The notes below the pieces were generated by a model, which searched no databases, was not told the DNA's origin, and saw only the letters and a list, made by a program, of their open reading frames with translations. A stretch of DNA of 64,000 nucleotides from Anaspis maculata (taxonomy: Eukaryota > Arthropoda > Insecta > Coleoptera > Scraptiidae): positions 101,090,836-101,154,835 of the forward strand of contig OX421962.1 of NCBI GenBank assembly GCA_949128115.1, in the 5' to 3' direction. Every line of letters starts with the position of its first letter. The first letter of the stretch is position 1. Made by a program: the position numbers and the translations under genes. Shown here piece by piece: positions 20,145 through 32,432 of the stretch.

Positions 20145-20871
20145 CATGGGGCTGTTCTCACCAAATGTGTTATTCGAGGTTCATAGGCATTTGTTCACTG
20201 AATACGTGTAAGAGATTTGACGCGAATCGGTTGACCAGTATAAAAGTTAGGTAAAAAGAACTGTATTTGTTTTCCAACTTTGAAGAGCTGTATCTCCGTT
20301 ATTACGGGTTTTTGAACAAAACTTTTATATGCATGTCTTACTCTTTTCTGATGCTCTATCAACTGGCAAAATCTTTGCGATTAAACATGGGACACCCTGT
20401 ATAAAGAAAAAGTACGGGAGTTGACAGGTCTTTTAGCACCTTCAAGGCATCCTGCTTTACCTTTGCGCAGATGTGGAGGAATCAGCACAACTCGTTTTTG
20501 GGTGGACACCAGTATGGTACCTCCAGAGAAATTCAAAATCGCGAGTCAAATAAGATGGCGGCCAAATAGGTGACAAAAATCATTGGTCAGCTTTATATGG
20601 TGGACACATACGCATTCGATTGGCGTTTGCACCACATCGATATATTTTTTCGATAAAACGTAATTCTCCTCCAGTTATCTCTATCACTTTAAAATATGTT
20701 CAATATGGATAGAATACAAGATGGCGATCAATAACTGTCGAAAATTGGATGTATCTTGATGTGGTTTATAGTTTATATATTGCCTGCAATCCTGCAAATT
20801 TCATTCCAATCCACTTTCCCATTAGAAAAATCACTTACGCGCATACCCGTGAGCGCAGATTCCCGCTAATA

Positions 20872-21229
20872 CCGAGCGTTCATTAATTAAATGGGTCAAG
20901 GGTGCCTGTGGCTTTAAAAACATCTGTCGGAACTAGCATCGTTCATTTGATGTCTGTAATTTTTTGGTTATCGTAATTTGTCAAACCAGTCGCAGTTTTC
21001 GTTTTCAGAACATTTTAAATGTGGTTTTCATGACAGGGCACAAAACCTACATGATCGAGGAGTATTTTTTAACTTAAAGTATTCTCGTGAACTTATGGCA
21101 GATCAAAAATCAATAATATGGGACGTAACTTGTCAAAGTTTGACAAAATTACAAAAAGATTACGTTAGTTTCGACAGACGTTTTTGAATTCACAGACACC
21201 CTTGACCCATTTAATTTATGAACTCTCGG
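20872..21229. mobile_element. MITE, 358 bp, TA target duplication
   Basis: Termini CCGAG...CTCGG with long inverted homology (AAATGGGTCAAGGGTG near 20,890 against CACCCTTGACCCATTT near 21,198). Flanked by TA. The 67-69 codon frames inside are not recognised. Confidence 0.75.
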
Positions 21230-21414
21230 TACAAACAGCTGCTACTACAGATCGATCGGCGATCGCTAGCTCTATGCTCACAGGTCTGCGCATACGTATG
21301 CGTGGAGCTGTCATGGGAAAGATGGACTGCATCACTTTTAGAGAAATTTAAAATGGCGGATCAAAGATGGCGGCAAAGTCAGAACAACCCAAAAGTCAAC
21401 TTGATATGCTGGAC

Positions 21415-21850
21415 ATAATGTACTAAACAGATCAAAGATTGAAGTGGTCCACCCCAAAAACTCGTTCAGGTTCAAATGAGGATATCGTGACGAAAAATGA
21501 ACCGATTTACAAGAAGATGGTGTTAGTGATTCAAGCGTTCTTCTGACTGCAAGTTTCATATTTGGATATCGTGTTAACTGATATAGTGTATATGATATAC
21601 AGGGTGACAGAAAAGGGAGTGTGAAGTGGTTTATTTTTAAGCGTGATGTGTAACTTTTTTCAAAACAAATTGTAGTTTTTTCAGCCATATTTTTTAAAAT
21701 CTCGTAGCAAGATCTCGAAATGGTTTTTGACATTTTACCGCCTTCTGTTTCTTGTACAGGGTGTTCACGTATAAATTATACCCCCTCCCTGGAGACTTAC
21801 CCTTGAACATAATTTCAAAAATAGAAACGATTCTTAACCACCGGGCAATA
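21415..21850 (+). repeat. Inverted partner of the 11.95-12.47 kb repeat
   Basis: Contains AACAGATCAAAGATTGAAGT, ACAGGGTGACAGAAAAG at about 21,599 and GGTTTTTGACATTTTACCGC. All are reverse complements of sequence at 12,050-12,470. Confidence 0.6.
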
Positions 21851-22506
21851 AGAAGAAAAACAGTTGACTGTAAAATTTTTCGAAGATGGTCGATGAGAAT
21901 AGAGAACAACAATGGTAACCCACGGCATTCAACTTTTGACTTCACACTTATCAAGGGACTACCTACCGAGTTTCACCCGAATACTTATTTTGAGAAATCA
22001 CTGATTTATTGAAAAATGTCAATTTTCATGAAACTGACCACTAACTTCAGGATTTTTCAGGAACGGCTGAATATATTGAGACGCGATTTACATTATCTTA
22101 AAAAGCATTGAATTGTGAATCCGTCTGGTGACTTTCATGACTCCAACTCTTTTGGTTGCCAAGTTGGAATTTTTGCATTATTGAACACCTGTATACGGCG
22201 TCTGCAGAAGTGCCATCTGGGCACCACTTTCTGAAAGTAATGGCGTTTTTCGCTGGGAGAAAAAGTGCGCACTAACTGCCCTGACCTTGCGCATGGACCA
22301 ATAGCAGGGCTTCCTGGTGAGTTTCTATGACAACGAAAGCAAAAAGTGCGCACTTTTTTTATCAATGGAAAACGCTATAAGGTAGTAAGTATAGGAATGT
22401 ACATTGTACTTCAACTGGCAAATCTTAATGCTGTACTTACTCAAACTCAAAAGTGCGCAAGGTTTGTATAGAATATGCAGATCGAGATTCGAGATGCAGA
22501 TGCTCG
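21851..22506. other. No gene seen
   Basis: Repeats of AAAAGTGCGCAC occur at about 22,260, 22,345 and 22,450. No supported reading frame. Confidence 0.4.
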
Positions 22507-23271
22507 TTAAGGCTAAAGGGGACTGAAATTGAGTACCAAGTGTGCGACAGAGAGAAAATACATCAAAAGTAATAAAATGTTTTTGGGAAAACCATTAGTC
22601 CAATTTCAGATCTGAAAAATGGGTTACACTGAGATTTCAATTCTATTTGATGCACTAGTCAAAAAAAAATTCCAATTTTTTTTTTTAATTTTTTTTTTCA
22701 ATTTCACAAATTAATTTAGATTTTTTCAAAAATCACAGGTAGTCATTTTGAAGTACTGAAAATATCAAACAATAATCCGTTTTTAGAATTTTTGTAGCAC
22801 AAATGGTGCCCTCCGAAACACATTTTGAAAATCTCTCTTTGATATTTGCCGCCCGCTGCAGCTGTTCTCCGCGATGAGTCATTCACGATAAAGGTAGTGA
22901 TCACTTTCTGCACACATGGTGTTACTTCTGTGGTGTTATGATGTTTTCTGAGAAATAGGCGATGTAAATAGAGCAGTAGTAAAGATTTGTGACATCGTGG
23001 TATTACGGCGATATATTTCGTTGCTACGATTTCTGAAATTGTAATTTTTTTTTCAAGTTGATCATTTATCTCACGAGATCACACTATCTAGATCTAGAAT
23101 CTACTGATACCCCAAGATACTTATATCCAATTATAAAGGGACAAACATTGTAAAATCATATTGCAATTGCAAAACAATAGACTGCAAGTGCACAAATGTA
23201 TTAAAAACTATATACACTGGGAGCAATAACAAAACTGCAAAGAACTACTACTACTCCTCCTACTCCGTCTG

Positions 23272-23320
23272 AAGTATGTCTGTCTGTCTGTCTGTCCGTC
23301 CGTCCGTTTGACTCCTGTGT
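23272..23320. repeat. TCTG/TCCG microsatellite
   Basis: Repeated CTGT/CCGT tetranucleotides at about 23,277-23,310. Confidence 0.8.
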
Positions 23321-23447
23321 GGATATCTGTCTGTTTGTTTGTGTGCCTGGCTGTCTGTGTGGTTATCTCCATGAATCACCTCAGCTCATTTGATTTTTGT
23401 TGAATTCGTTCCATTAGAATGCACTCTTGTTTCGTATAAAATTCGTA

Positions 23448-23930
23448 TTACGTATCGTAGTACGATACGCGGTTGAGTGTCGAAAAGTGGCTAGTAAAAA
23501 ACGTTGATGGGAAAAAAGTCATGGCATTTAAACTTTCTCGAATGGGCATGCTCCTACAAGCTCGCAGATCGATGATCTCAGGCAATAGAATTTTGATATT
23601 GAAGTCAATTTTGTTTTTATTCTGCCAGTGCACTATGTCCTTGTACTTGAAAATAGTGATTGTGTGTCCGTTGAGGCTGAGAATTTCTCTCCAAACAAAA
23701 TTTTTGATTGGTCTGTATATCTTCTTGTATGGTCTTTTGTTTTGCCGACTTCGGGCAATATGTACATATTTTAGAGCTAAAATCATTAATAATAAATTTA
23801 ATTGATCACTTTCAAATCCAATAGGACATTTCACCCTGATTACAGTACCATTCTGATGAGGAAGAAGCCCGTCTGGCGATTCCGCAAGATATCCATGGGT
23901 CGTCGGGTCCACAAACAGGCCTCATAGTTC
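23448..23930 (-). pseudogene. Decayed YqaJ-like recombinase/exonuclease domain
   Basis: A 154-codon minus-strand frame begins GYLAESPDGLL...IRVKCPIGF. This is the signature of YqaJ-type PD-(D/E)XK nuclease domains, spread by mobile elements in arthropod genomes, which normally read SPDG...(V/I)E(I/V)KCP. Asp of SPDG and Lys of KCP remain, but the catalytic Glu position is Arg. The C-terminal half has lost its similarity. It lies inside the TTAA-flanked element, so it was probably carried or captured there. A nuclease activity is unlikely. Confidence 0.55.
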
Positions 23931-24813
23931 AACTTTATTCCGTTAAGTTCAGTTCTAATCAAACCATACAACTTTTTTCTTATGGTGCGATTCTCTAAAA
24001 AATTACGTTCCATAAAGGCTCTGTTACGTTGTGATTACTCAGGCAACAGCCAATTGCCGACACGGATTTTTTAATAACAAAGCGTTTATGGAATGTTATT
24101 TTTCACAGAATAGCACTATTCTTTTTTTCTATCTTGAACGGTAAGGCCGCTATGGGATATTTACGCTAGGATCGACCACTCTTTATCTTCCCATAGCTTC
24201 CAGTTACTGGGTTCAATGCCTGTTCTAAATGTTCATTGATATCAAAGATTGAAATTGGCTGCTCCCAATGGGCGACAGACTGCTGAGATGAGGTTGTTGT
24301 ACTTGCACCAGGGTGTACCGTTGGTGTATGGGTGAACTTTTTTTTGAATTTTCGAATGTTTCAAGAATTTGATTCCAACAAAAATCGACAAAGGTCTTAT
24401 TTCTTGCGGACTATAAATAATGTATGATGATACCGGACGGGAACCGCTCGCGCTTGCAGGTGGGCGGCACGCGGTGAACTTCAAAGGGAAACATTCAAAA
24501 TTGATTTCGGTCGATACTATTGATGATATTTGAATTTTGAAAAAAGGTTATTAGACAATATTTACCACAAAATAAAATGACCACCTGGGATTTTCAAAAA
24601 AAAAATTTGAAATTTGAGAAAATCAAAAAAAAATTTCCAAAAAATACAAAAATCAAAATTTTTGACTACAGCATCAAATAATTATATATTCTAAAACTAA
24701 TAACGTTTGAATTTTTGAAATCGGTTTATTGAGTGAATTTTGAGAATGTTAATAGTTTCCGCGCCATCTCGCGTCTCAGAAACACATTATTTTATCGTCC
24801 CCTTTAGCCTTAA

Positions 24814-25346
24814 CCACCGGACCTCGGACTATGATGAGATAATAAGATGATCTGTATTTTTCATAATCAGTACAGATCATGTGCAGTTTAGTACGGTTTG
24901 AACATGATTTCAGATTTCAGTATAACAACAACAAAAGACAAAATTCTCAGGAATAACGAACAACGCTGCTCGTGTCCAATATCGTGATTCGTGTATCGTC
25001 CATGATCGTGTCTCGTCCGTATCGACAACGGTGTTGATCTTTGAACGCGAAAACAAGTGCCGTTATCGTTTACACCTACCTCTGTTCATCGGTTCCATCG
25101 AGGGATGAGGGTCCCTGTCCCATAGAACATCGGTCCATATACCTACTCCTTCGTCCAGTCGCACCTGCAGAAACGTAAGTCGTACACCGCCGAGCACACC
25201 GCACACGTTCATAGTTCCCGCAAATTATCTAGAATCGCTGTGCTCACCTGCAAAAGCAGTCCTCCTAGAGGCGAGCCATGTTGGACGGAGTTGAATTGGT
25301 AAAATAAGCGTTATTGCGAAATCAATCCCTGTGGGTTCATTCCTTA
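24814..25346. other. No gene seen
   Basis: Mixed-composition spacer without a supported frame or repeat. Confidence 0.4.
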
Positions 25347-27541
25347 ATAGTGGCGGGGTTAACGGCAAAAAATGGAATGATCTGTGCATTTTGTGATCAA
25401 AGCATGAAATTTGGCATACGTGTTCAGAAGACCCTCCTCTGCAATTCCAGATGTGGCGCCACCACGGATTGGCGCCACACAAGATTTCGCACCAAGGAAC
25501 TGTATTGCGGTTAATATACCTGCTAGGGGTAAATTCTGCAAAAATGGTTCCTGGCCGGTCTCTGGTACCGCAGTCGGTATTTTTTAGTTCTGTTTAGCTA
25601 AAACTACATGGAGAAATCAGTGAGGTGTGCATTTTCACAAGGAAACTTCCAAATGCTGCCTTTATACGTTGTTTCAATACATTTCAAGGCCTACTTTGTT
25701 TTAGTACAGAAAACATGGTAAAAAAATTGCCAAAACCTCGGCAAAGATATGAACGTCCTGGAAATTTGATATTCTGTTCAGAATTAAGTGCCCTACTACA
25801 TATCTAAAATTGTCAGAAATCGCACTCCGAGGCTTCGAGTTATTGGAGGGGGGGGGGTAAAAAATTGCAACTCAAAATTAAAGGTATGGAACCCGATGGA
25901 ACCCGTCAATCCAATTGATGCAAATACAAATAGTTCGACGCATCACATCCCGTTGATACAATTTTGGCACAAAAAGTGTCGATCATTGTTGAAGGGGGGT
26001 CGCGGGGGAGGGCGAAACTCGACTGGGTGGCTCTTTTTCTTCCTGGGCCATGAAGAATCGATCACAAGATTGGTATCTTTTCCGACTGAATTCAATGTCC
26101 TGAACTTGAATCCGATGTATAAATTTGGACAAAAACAAGTTCAAACAAGTTAACCTAAGAAAACCTGCTTTTTCTTTGACAATTTTCACAAAACTTTTTT
26201 TTCTGTTAGAGGCATTCATCTTTGACAATATTTCAGAGGCCATCAGATTGAACTGTATTCTTCACGAAAATCATCCATTCGATCTGTAACTTTGTTTCTC
26301 GAGATAGAAAAAATCGATTTGAATTTCAGTCGGCACAGCCCGTTGTCTACTACTGACCAGAACACTACACCATGCATCTTCAAATGAAAATAGCCCAAAC
26401 TATCTGAAAAATTATAACTTATCTTTGAAAGTTCCAGGATCTGTGCAGAACTGAATTCCCTACAGCATAAACAAAATCGTCATAATTACATCGCAATGCA
26501 GGGTATTGAGTTATTACTTGAAGGTACATGCTGTAGTGCTCTGGTCATCGGTAGACGCCGGGCAGTGCCAACTAAAGTTCAAATCGATTTTTCCTACCTC
26601 GAAAAACAGAGTTACAGATCGAATGGATGATTTTCGTGAAGAATACAGTTTAGTCTAATGGCCTCTGAGATATTTTCAAAGATGAATACCTCTAACAGTA
26701 GAAATATGTTTTGTGAAAATTGTCAAAGAAAAAACTGGTTTTCTCAAGTTAACTTTTTTGAACTTGTTTTTATCCAAATTTACACATCGGATTCAAGTTC
26801 AGGACATTGAATTTAGTCGGGAAAGATACCAATCTTGTCGTGATCGATTTTTCATGGCCCAGGAAGAAAAAGAGCCACCCAGCCGAGTTTCGCCCTTCCC
26901 CACGACCCCCCTTCAACAATGATCGACACTTTTTGTGCCAAAATTGTATCAACTGGTTGTGACGCGTCGAACTACGACGTATTTGCATCCATTGGATTGA
27001 CCGGGTTCCATCGGGTTCTATACCTTTCATTTTGAGTTGCAATTTTTTACCCCCCCCCCCCTCTCCAATAACTTGAAGCTTCGGGGTGCGATTTTTGGCA
27101 ATTTTAGATATGTAGAAAGGCACATAATTCTAGACAGAATATCAAATTTTCAGGACGTTCATATCTTTGCCGAGGTTTCGGCAATTTCTTTACCATGTTT
27201 CCTGTACTAAAACAAAGTTGGCCTCAAAATGTTATAAAACAACGTATAAAGGCAGCACTTGGAACTTTGCTTGTGAAAATGTACTCCTCACTCATTTCTA
27301 CATGTAGTGTTAACTAAACAGAACTAAAAAATACCGACTGCGGTACCAGAGACCAGCCAGGAACCATTTTTGCAGAATTTACCCCTAGCAGTTATATTAA
27401 CCGCAATACAGTGTCTCTGGTGCAAAATCTCGCGTGGCGCTACATCTGGAATTGCGAAGGAGGGTCTTCTGAACAAGTATGCCACATTTCATGCTTTGAT
27501 CACAAAATGCACAGACCATTCCGCTAACCCCCCCACTATAA
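25347..27541. repeat. 2.2-kb palindrome, ~1.05-kb arms
   Basis: Left arm 25,347-26,420 pairs with right arm about 26,470-27,541. For example TGGCGCCACACAAGATTTCG at 25,471 pairs with CGAAATCTTGTGTGGCGCCA-like sequence near 27,435, and the GCACAAAAAGTGTCGATCA segment occurs in both. The arms differ by about 10%. Parts are shared with 3,413-4,170. Frames in the arms mirror each other and have no known domain. Confidence 0.75.
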
Positions 27542-27547
27542 CGAATT

Positions 27548-27715
27548 CTCACCATTTTGGTCTCTTTCGAAAACTACAAGGATGTATTTTGGTTTTGAGC
27601 CCATTGGCATCTCCAAAATCCAAAAATATTTTCTTTGATTTCTAGATTTTGGAGATGACAATGGGCTCAAAACCAAAGTACACCCTTGTAGCTTTCAAAA
27701 GAGACCAAAATGGTA
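27548..27715. mobile_element. Hairpin MITE, ~168 bp
   Basis: The ~69-nt arms are CCATTTTGGTCTCTTTCGAA... and the inverted ...AAAGAGACCAAAATGG, with a ~20-nt loop near 27,630. Confidence 0.75.
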
Positions 27716-28324
27716 ATCCGTCAAGAAATAAATCCACAGCGATTGATTTCGCAACGTTTATTTTACCAATTCGACTCCGTCCTTGAGGTTTGACAATATA
27801 ATGTTTTAAAGGTATTTGGACCTCGTTGAATACGAAAACCATTGTCCAAATTTAGTACGGGAAAGCTTGCAATGGGGGGTTAAGAAAAGCGGAGGGAAGA
27901 CCAAAAATCAACATTTATATTTTATAGTACGTTATTCACTCCTACCGTGATTCTAGTCAGCTGTGAGATTTTGTTTTCAAGTTTCCAATGGGTAAATCTA
28001 AAATTCGGAACAGGGAACCAGGAACAGGAATGGAATACTTAGACTTTGCGTGGTGAAAGGGATTAAGTCCGCAACGGGAAAAACGTACGTGCGATTTTCC
28101 CAACAGATGTATATATACAGACCTTGTTTTGTGATGCAGAGAACTTGCTTGTGATGAAAAAAAAACGATATCTACTTTAGTATACCTAAACCCCGTTCAA
28201 CCCCAACGAGGGGGTGATGAATTACGTCAGAAGTCTGTTCCGCAAAGTGCGGAACGGGCGAACCGTGCTTTTTTTTTGAGCAGAAACTCATCAGAGGCCT
28301 TGCTAATGATGAGAAAGAATTTTT
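27716..28324. other. No gene seen
   Basis: The segment 28,188-28,240 (AAACCCCGTTCAACCCCAAC) has a direct-repeat relative at 30,862-30,905, just outside the far end of the next palindrome. Confidence 0.45.
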
Positions 28325-30858
28325 CAAATAAACTGCGCAACAAATATGTTGTCGGAAGGGAAAAATTGGTCCGACTTTGGACCACAATAACTTTTGAATG
28401 ACACAAACCATTCAGATTTTGTTTTGACGGTTAGTGAGATCAGTCTTTCCGTTATTCTGCTGCAGGAGGTGAAGATCAGGAAGCTTAATGTAAAAAATCT
28501 ACAGACTGAAATGTAAAACAGTGCAAATTTTTTTAGCCAATTAAACGGACCCCTGTTTTCAGAATTTGTTTTTCTCAAATGTAAATGCAAGGATCATGAA
28601 GCGTGATGCTTTGGCTTGGGCCCAGTTTTTAAATTTTTGGAATCGGAACTCTGGTTCTGACTTTATGATTTTTTTTCTCTTGGATGATGCTGATTTATCT
28701 TATCGCTACAAAGAAGACTAAACTACGCAACGGAATTATTGTCGTACTCCAAATTTCACCCTTTACCAGAACAAGAAAACTCCCGACTGGTTTAAACAAT
28801 TTTAATTCTGTTTAAAGCATTTGAGAGCTTGATTCTCTAGGCATATAATCGTATCAATTTGAAGATTGATAGATGTCAATTTGAATTTCTACAGGGTGTT
28901 AAAGTAAGTAGTGCAACATTTATAAAGTTTGACATACTCCGATTTGAAATAAAACTGGTTCTTTTGAATTTCAACATCAGTAGCATGTAGCTAAAGTTCA
29001 TATCTCGAAACAGTTTTTGATTTATCTCTCTATCTCTTTTATTTACAGAGTGGTATCGAAAAAACGACTTTTTGGTCATCTGGTGATAACATTTTTCCTT
29101 CTTCGCCAATTTTCTAAATTCAGGGCTCATATTGAAGCTGAAGTCTTAGGTAAGAAAACGCAATAAGCATTATCGATTCAAGACCAACATTCAAAATATA
29201 GGGTGGCATCAAAAGTGACATATGAATATATCTGTCCAGGAATTCGACCGGGCGAAGAATTAAATGAAAATCAACATTGTTTTCGGATGAGGCATTCATT
29301 CTGAACACTCTTTGATGTTTCATGATTGATTGTGGCAAGAATTTTGGATGTAGGGTCCAAATTGCAACCGCATCGCATGTTTTCCAAGGAGAAGCAGCGC
29401 TATAACTCACCTGCAAATGCCGTAACCAGTGTTACGGAAAACAGAGCGAAGAGAAACTGTCTGTTCCCGATTGTTCCGAATTTTGCATCATTGGTTACGG
29501 ATATTTTCATACCAGCGAGGAAGCTGATTCTCTCTCAAAAACACTTCATTCTAATTTGGACCCTCCATCGATCATTCTGGTGACAATCAATCATTGAACA
29601 TCGAAGAGTGTTCAGAATGAATGCCTCATCCGAATACAATGTTGATTTTCGTTTAATTCTCCACCTGGTCGGATTCCTGAACAGATAAATTCATATGTCA
29701 ATTTTGATGCCACCCTATATTTTAAATGTTGGTTTTAAATCGATTATGTCTATTGAGTTTTCTTACCTAAGGCTTCGGTTTCAATATGAGTCCTGGATTC
29801 AGCAAATTGGTAAAGAAGGGAAAACGTTATCACCAGAAGACAAAAAAGTCGTATTTACGATACCACCCTGTAAATAAAAGAGATAGAGGGATGAATCAAA
29901 AACCGTTTCGAGATATGAACCTCAGCTACATGCCATTGATGTTGAAATTCAAAAGAAACAGTTTGATTTCAAATGGGAGATAGTCAAACTTTATAAATGT
30001 TGCACTACTTTCTTCAACACCCTGTAGAAACTCAAGTTGACATCTATCGATCTTCGAATTGATACGATTTTATACCTAAAGAATCAAGCTCTCAAATGCT
30101 CCAAGCAGAATTAAAATTGTTAGAACCAGTCGGGAGTTCTCTTGTTTTGAAAAAGGGTAAAATTTGGAGTACGACAATTATTTCGTTGCGTAGTTTATTT
30201 TAGCCTAGGGAGCCTGTCATCATCAAAAACTAAAACTGACCATCAACATCAAGTTCGGGAGGTCAAAATCACAAAGAAAGCTTGTTTCAATTGTGAAAAT
30301 CTGATCAAATTCAATTTTTAAGAAAGACACCTGTGTCGCCCATTTTGAATGGGCCCCCTTTTTGAAGCCTTGATCAAGGTATTCCAGGTCTGCGAGTTAA
30401 GTTGCTGACAACTGTTCAAGCAACAATATTCGTGAATTGCAACCTCCCATCATCAGACTAACATAGTCTTCTTTGTAGCGATAGGATAAATCAGCCTCCT
30501 CCAAGAGAAAAAAATCATAAAGTCAGAACCAGACTTCCGATTACAAAAATTTCAAAACTGGGCGCAAGCTAAAACATAATAACGCTTTATGATCCTTTCA
30601 TTTGCATTTGAGAAAAAAAATTATTCTAAAAATGGGAGTCCGTTGAATTTGCTAAAATTTTGTACAGTTTTACATTTCACCCTGTAGATATTTCACATGG
30701 CCCTTCCTGATCTTCAGCTCATTAAGGTGAATAACGGAAAGACTGAGCTCGCTAACCGTCAAAACAGAATCGGAATGGTTTGTGTCATTCAAAAGTTATT
30801 GTGGTCCAAACTCGGACCAATTTTTCCCTCGCGACAACATATTTGTTGCGCAGTTTAG
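28325..30858. repeat. 2.5-kb palindrome nested around an ACAGGGTG element
   Basis: AATAAACTGCGCAACAAATA at about 28,326 pairs with its inverse ending near 30,858. The inner termini ACAGGGTG (28,891) and CACCCTGT (ending 30,025) lie inside, and the inverted homology continues outward past both. The right arm has an insertion of about 280 bp (30,199-30,475). The centre is near 29,460. Direct repeats of about 45 bp flank the whole. Confidence 0.75.
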
Positions 30859-30979
30859 TCAAAACCCCGCTCATCCCCCAACGAGGGTTGAAAATCACGT
30901 CAGGGTCACTTCAACGTCACTTCAACGAGGGTTGAAGTTCAGATGGGTGCACGATCACACCCCCTGCTCTACCACTTAA

Positions 30980-31960
30980 CCCTATATGCAAATAAACAAA
31001 ATTAACTTGCAAACGCCTTTCAACAATTGAACAATAAATAAATAAATAAAGTCGCAAACGCCTTTTAAGAATTAAACTATATATATCATCGGTGTATAAA
31101 ACGGAAAAATCAGGTACCCACATCAGAATACGAGACCAAACACTAACTCAACTCATCATAAGCCGACGGAGACCCCTTCCGAAACCCGCTACAAAACATG
31201 ATCTCAGCTCTTCAGGAACATCATTGTAGGTTTTCGAGATATCGTACGAAAATGATCTTTCAAAAAGTGATGTCTTGTGAAGAGGTGGAGTTATTAAAGA
31301 CTTCCTGCGTATATTTACATTATGTACATTTGTTCTGAATTCAATTTTATTGTACAAATAAGCAGGCTTCATGGTGCTGACAACCTTATCAAGACAAGAC
31401 AAGACCATAACAACCTAAAATGACTTTTCATGTTCAACCAATTAGCATCCCTAAGTTTATGGAAATATATGTGAGAACTTACCCATTCCGTAAACAAATC
31501 TCAAGCAACTATTTTGAACATTCTGTATCCTATCCATAGTCTCAACATCAAGTCCCAACGAATACACCGGATCGCAAAAGTTAAAGTGTGATAGAACGAG
31601 AGCCTTGCGTAGTCTTAGCTTTATTTTAATTGATAGATAATCTTTGTGGGGATACAATTGTTTCAATGACATGTAAGCCTTCCTAATACATTGGAGAACA
31701 TGTTGCTGGTAACGAAAACTGTTGTCGAGTGTCACGCGCAGACTCTTTGCCTCTGATACCAATGGAATTTCTATATCATTCAATTCAATTTTGACTTCAC
31801 TGCACAGTTTTTGGCGTGCTGTTCTTGCACCGAACATGAGTAACATCGACTTCGTCGGATTCAGCCGCAGACAATGCTTTCTGGTTATCTCTGAAAATTA
31901 TGCCAAGTCAGAATTGATTTTAATTAATGCCCCATCGAGGTTTTGTAGGTAAAAACTGTA
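30980..31960 (-). mobile_element. 5'-truncated non-LTR retrotransposon (LINE), RT C-terminal part and 3' end
   Basis: Minus-strand frames encode the end of a LINE reverse transcriptase region: LRLNPTKSMLLMFGARTARQ, KSLRVTLDNSFRYQQHVLQC, LVLSHFNFCDPVYS, RIQNVQNSCLRFVYGMGKF (31,960-31,457). Then come KPAYLYNKIEFRTNVHN and HKTSLFERSFSYDISKTYN...VPEELR (31,408-31,200). In-frame breaks between the pieces show it is dead. The 3' end has a duplicated AAGGCGTTTGC segment and TTTA repeats near 31,020-31,070. The clade (Jockey/CR1-like) is inferred from motif style. Confidence 0.7.
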
Positions 31961-32432
31961 ATACATATAACTGAGTATCAGTTATCGACTGATATCTCAT
32001 ATCGTTCTCACAGCAATTAAAAGGAAGGTCACGCGGAAAGTTTTTCCACTTCACTAGACCGGCGCGCAACTTTGACTGCAATAAACGGCTAAACTGAAAA
32101 TGTTAGACATATGCCCCCGCCCCCGGGGACTTTTTTCAGATTATTGAATTCTCTACAACTTTGTCCCTGATAATTTTTACACATCTGTCACCGTTCTCTC
32201 ACCGTTTCAAAAGAAAGACCGCGGCGCATGTTTTTCCATCTTCTCCATTTTTTTCCATGGTTCCCGGGATGACTGGAAATGAAACTTTGGTTTTTCTTAT
32301 TCAGTTTTTCATTCTCTACATCGCCATATTTTTCTCATCCTGCCCCTAATTTGTTCCAAGTTCAATCCTTGCTTTACTGGACTAAAATGGCGCAAATGCA
32401 ATGCAATTGCCTCAGAACGTCGAGCGCTCTGG
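31961..32432. other. No gene seen
   Basis: Unassigned. An ATG frame at 32,389 runs into the target site of the hAT insertion and could belong to the gene relic at 33,366, but this is not demonstrable. Confidence 0.35.

Larger units (their letters stand above)
18606..20400. mobile_element. Large foldback element, 1.8 kb, AT target duplication
   Basis: ACAAGGTGTCCCGTGTTTAA at 18,606 pairs with TTAAACATGGGACACCCTGT ending 20,400. AT flanks both ends. The ~890-bp arms meet near 19,500 and diverge by roughly 10-15% by eye. Each arm carries two mini-elements (18,858 and 19,138; 19,765 and 20,087). No transposase frame. Confidence 0.8.
22511..24809. mobile_element. TTAA-flanked DNA transposon relic (piggyBac- or Sola-type), 2.3 kb
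   Basis: 13-bp perfect termini GGCTAAAGGGGAC...GTCCCCTTTAGCC are flanked on both sides by TTAA (22,507-22,510 and 24,810-24,813), the duplication expected of piggyBac or Sola2. The interior holds a decayed YqaJ-like reading frame, a microsatellite and homopolymer-rich DNA. No transposase was found, so it is non-autonomous. Confidence 0.7.

Noticed and set aside
18606..20400. Transposase gene inside the large foldback
   Set aside because: All frames are under about 95 codons and mirror each other between arms; no catalytic motif seen.
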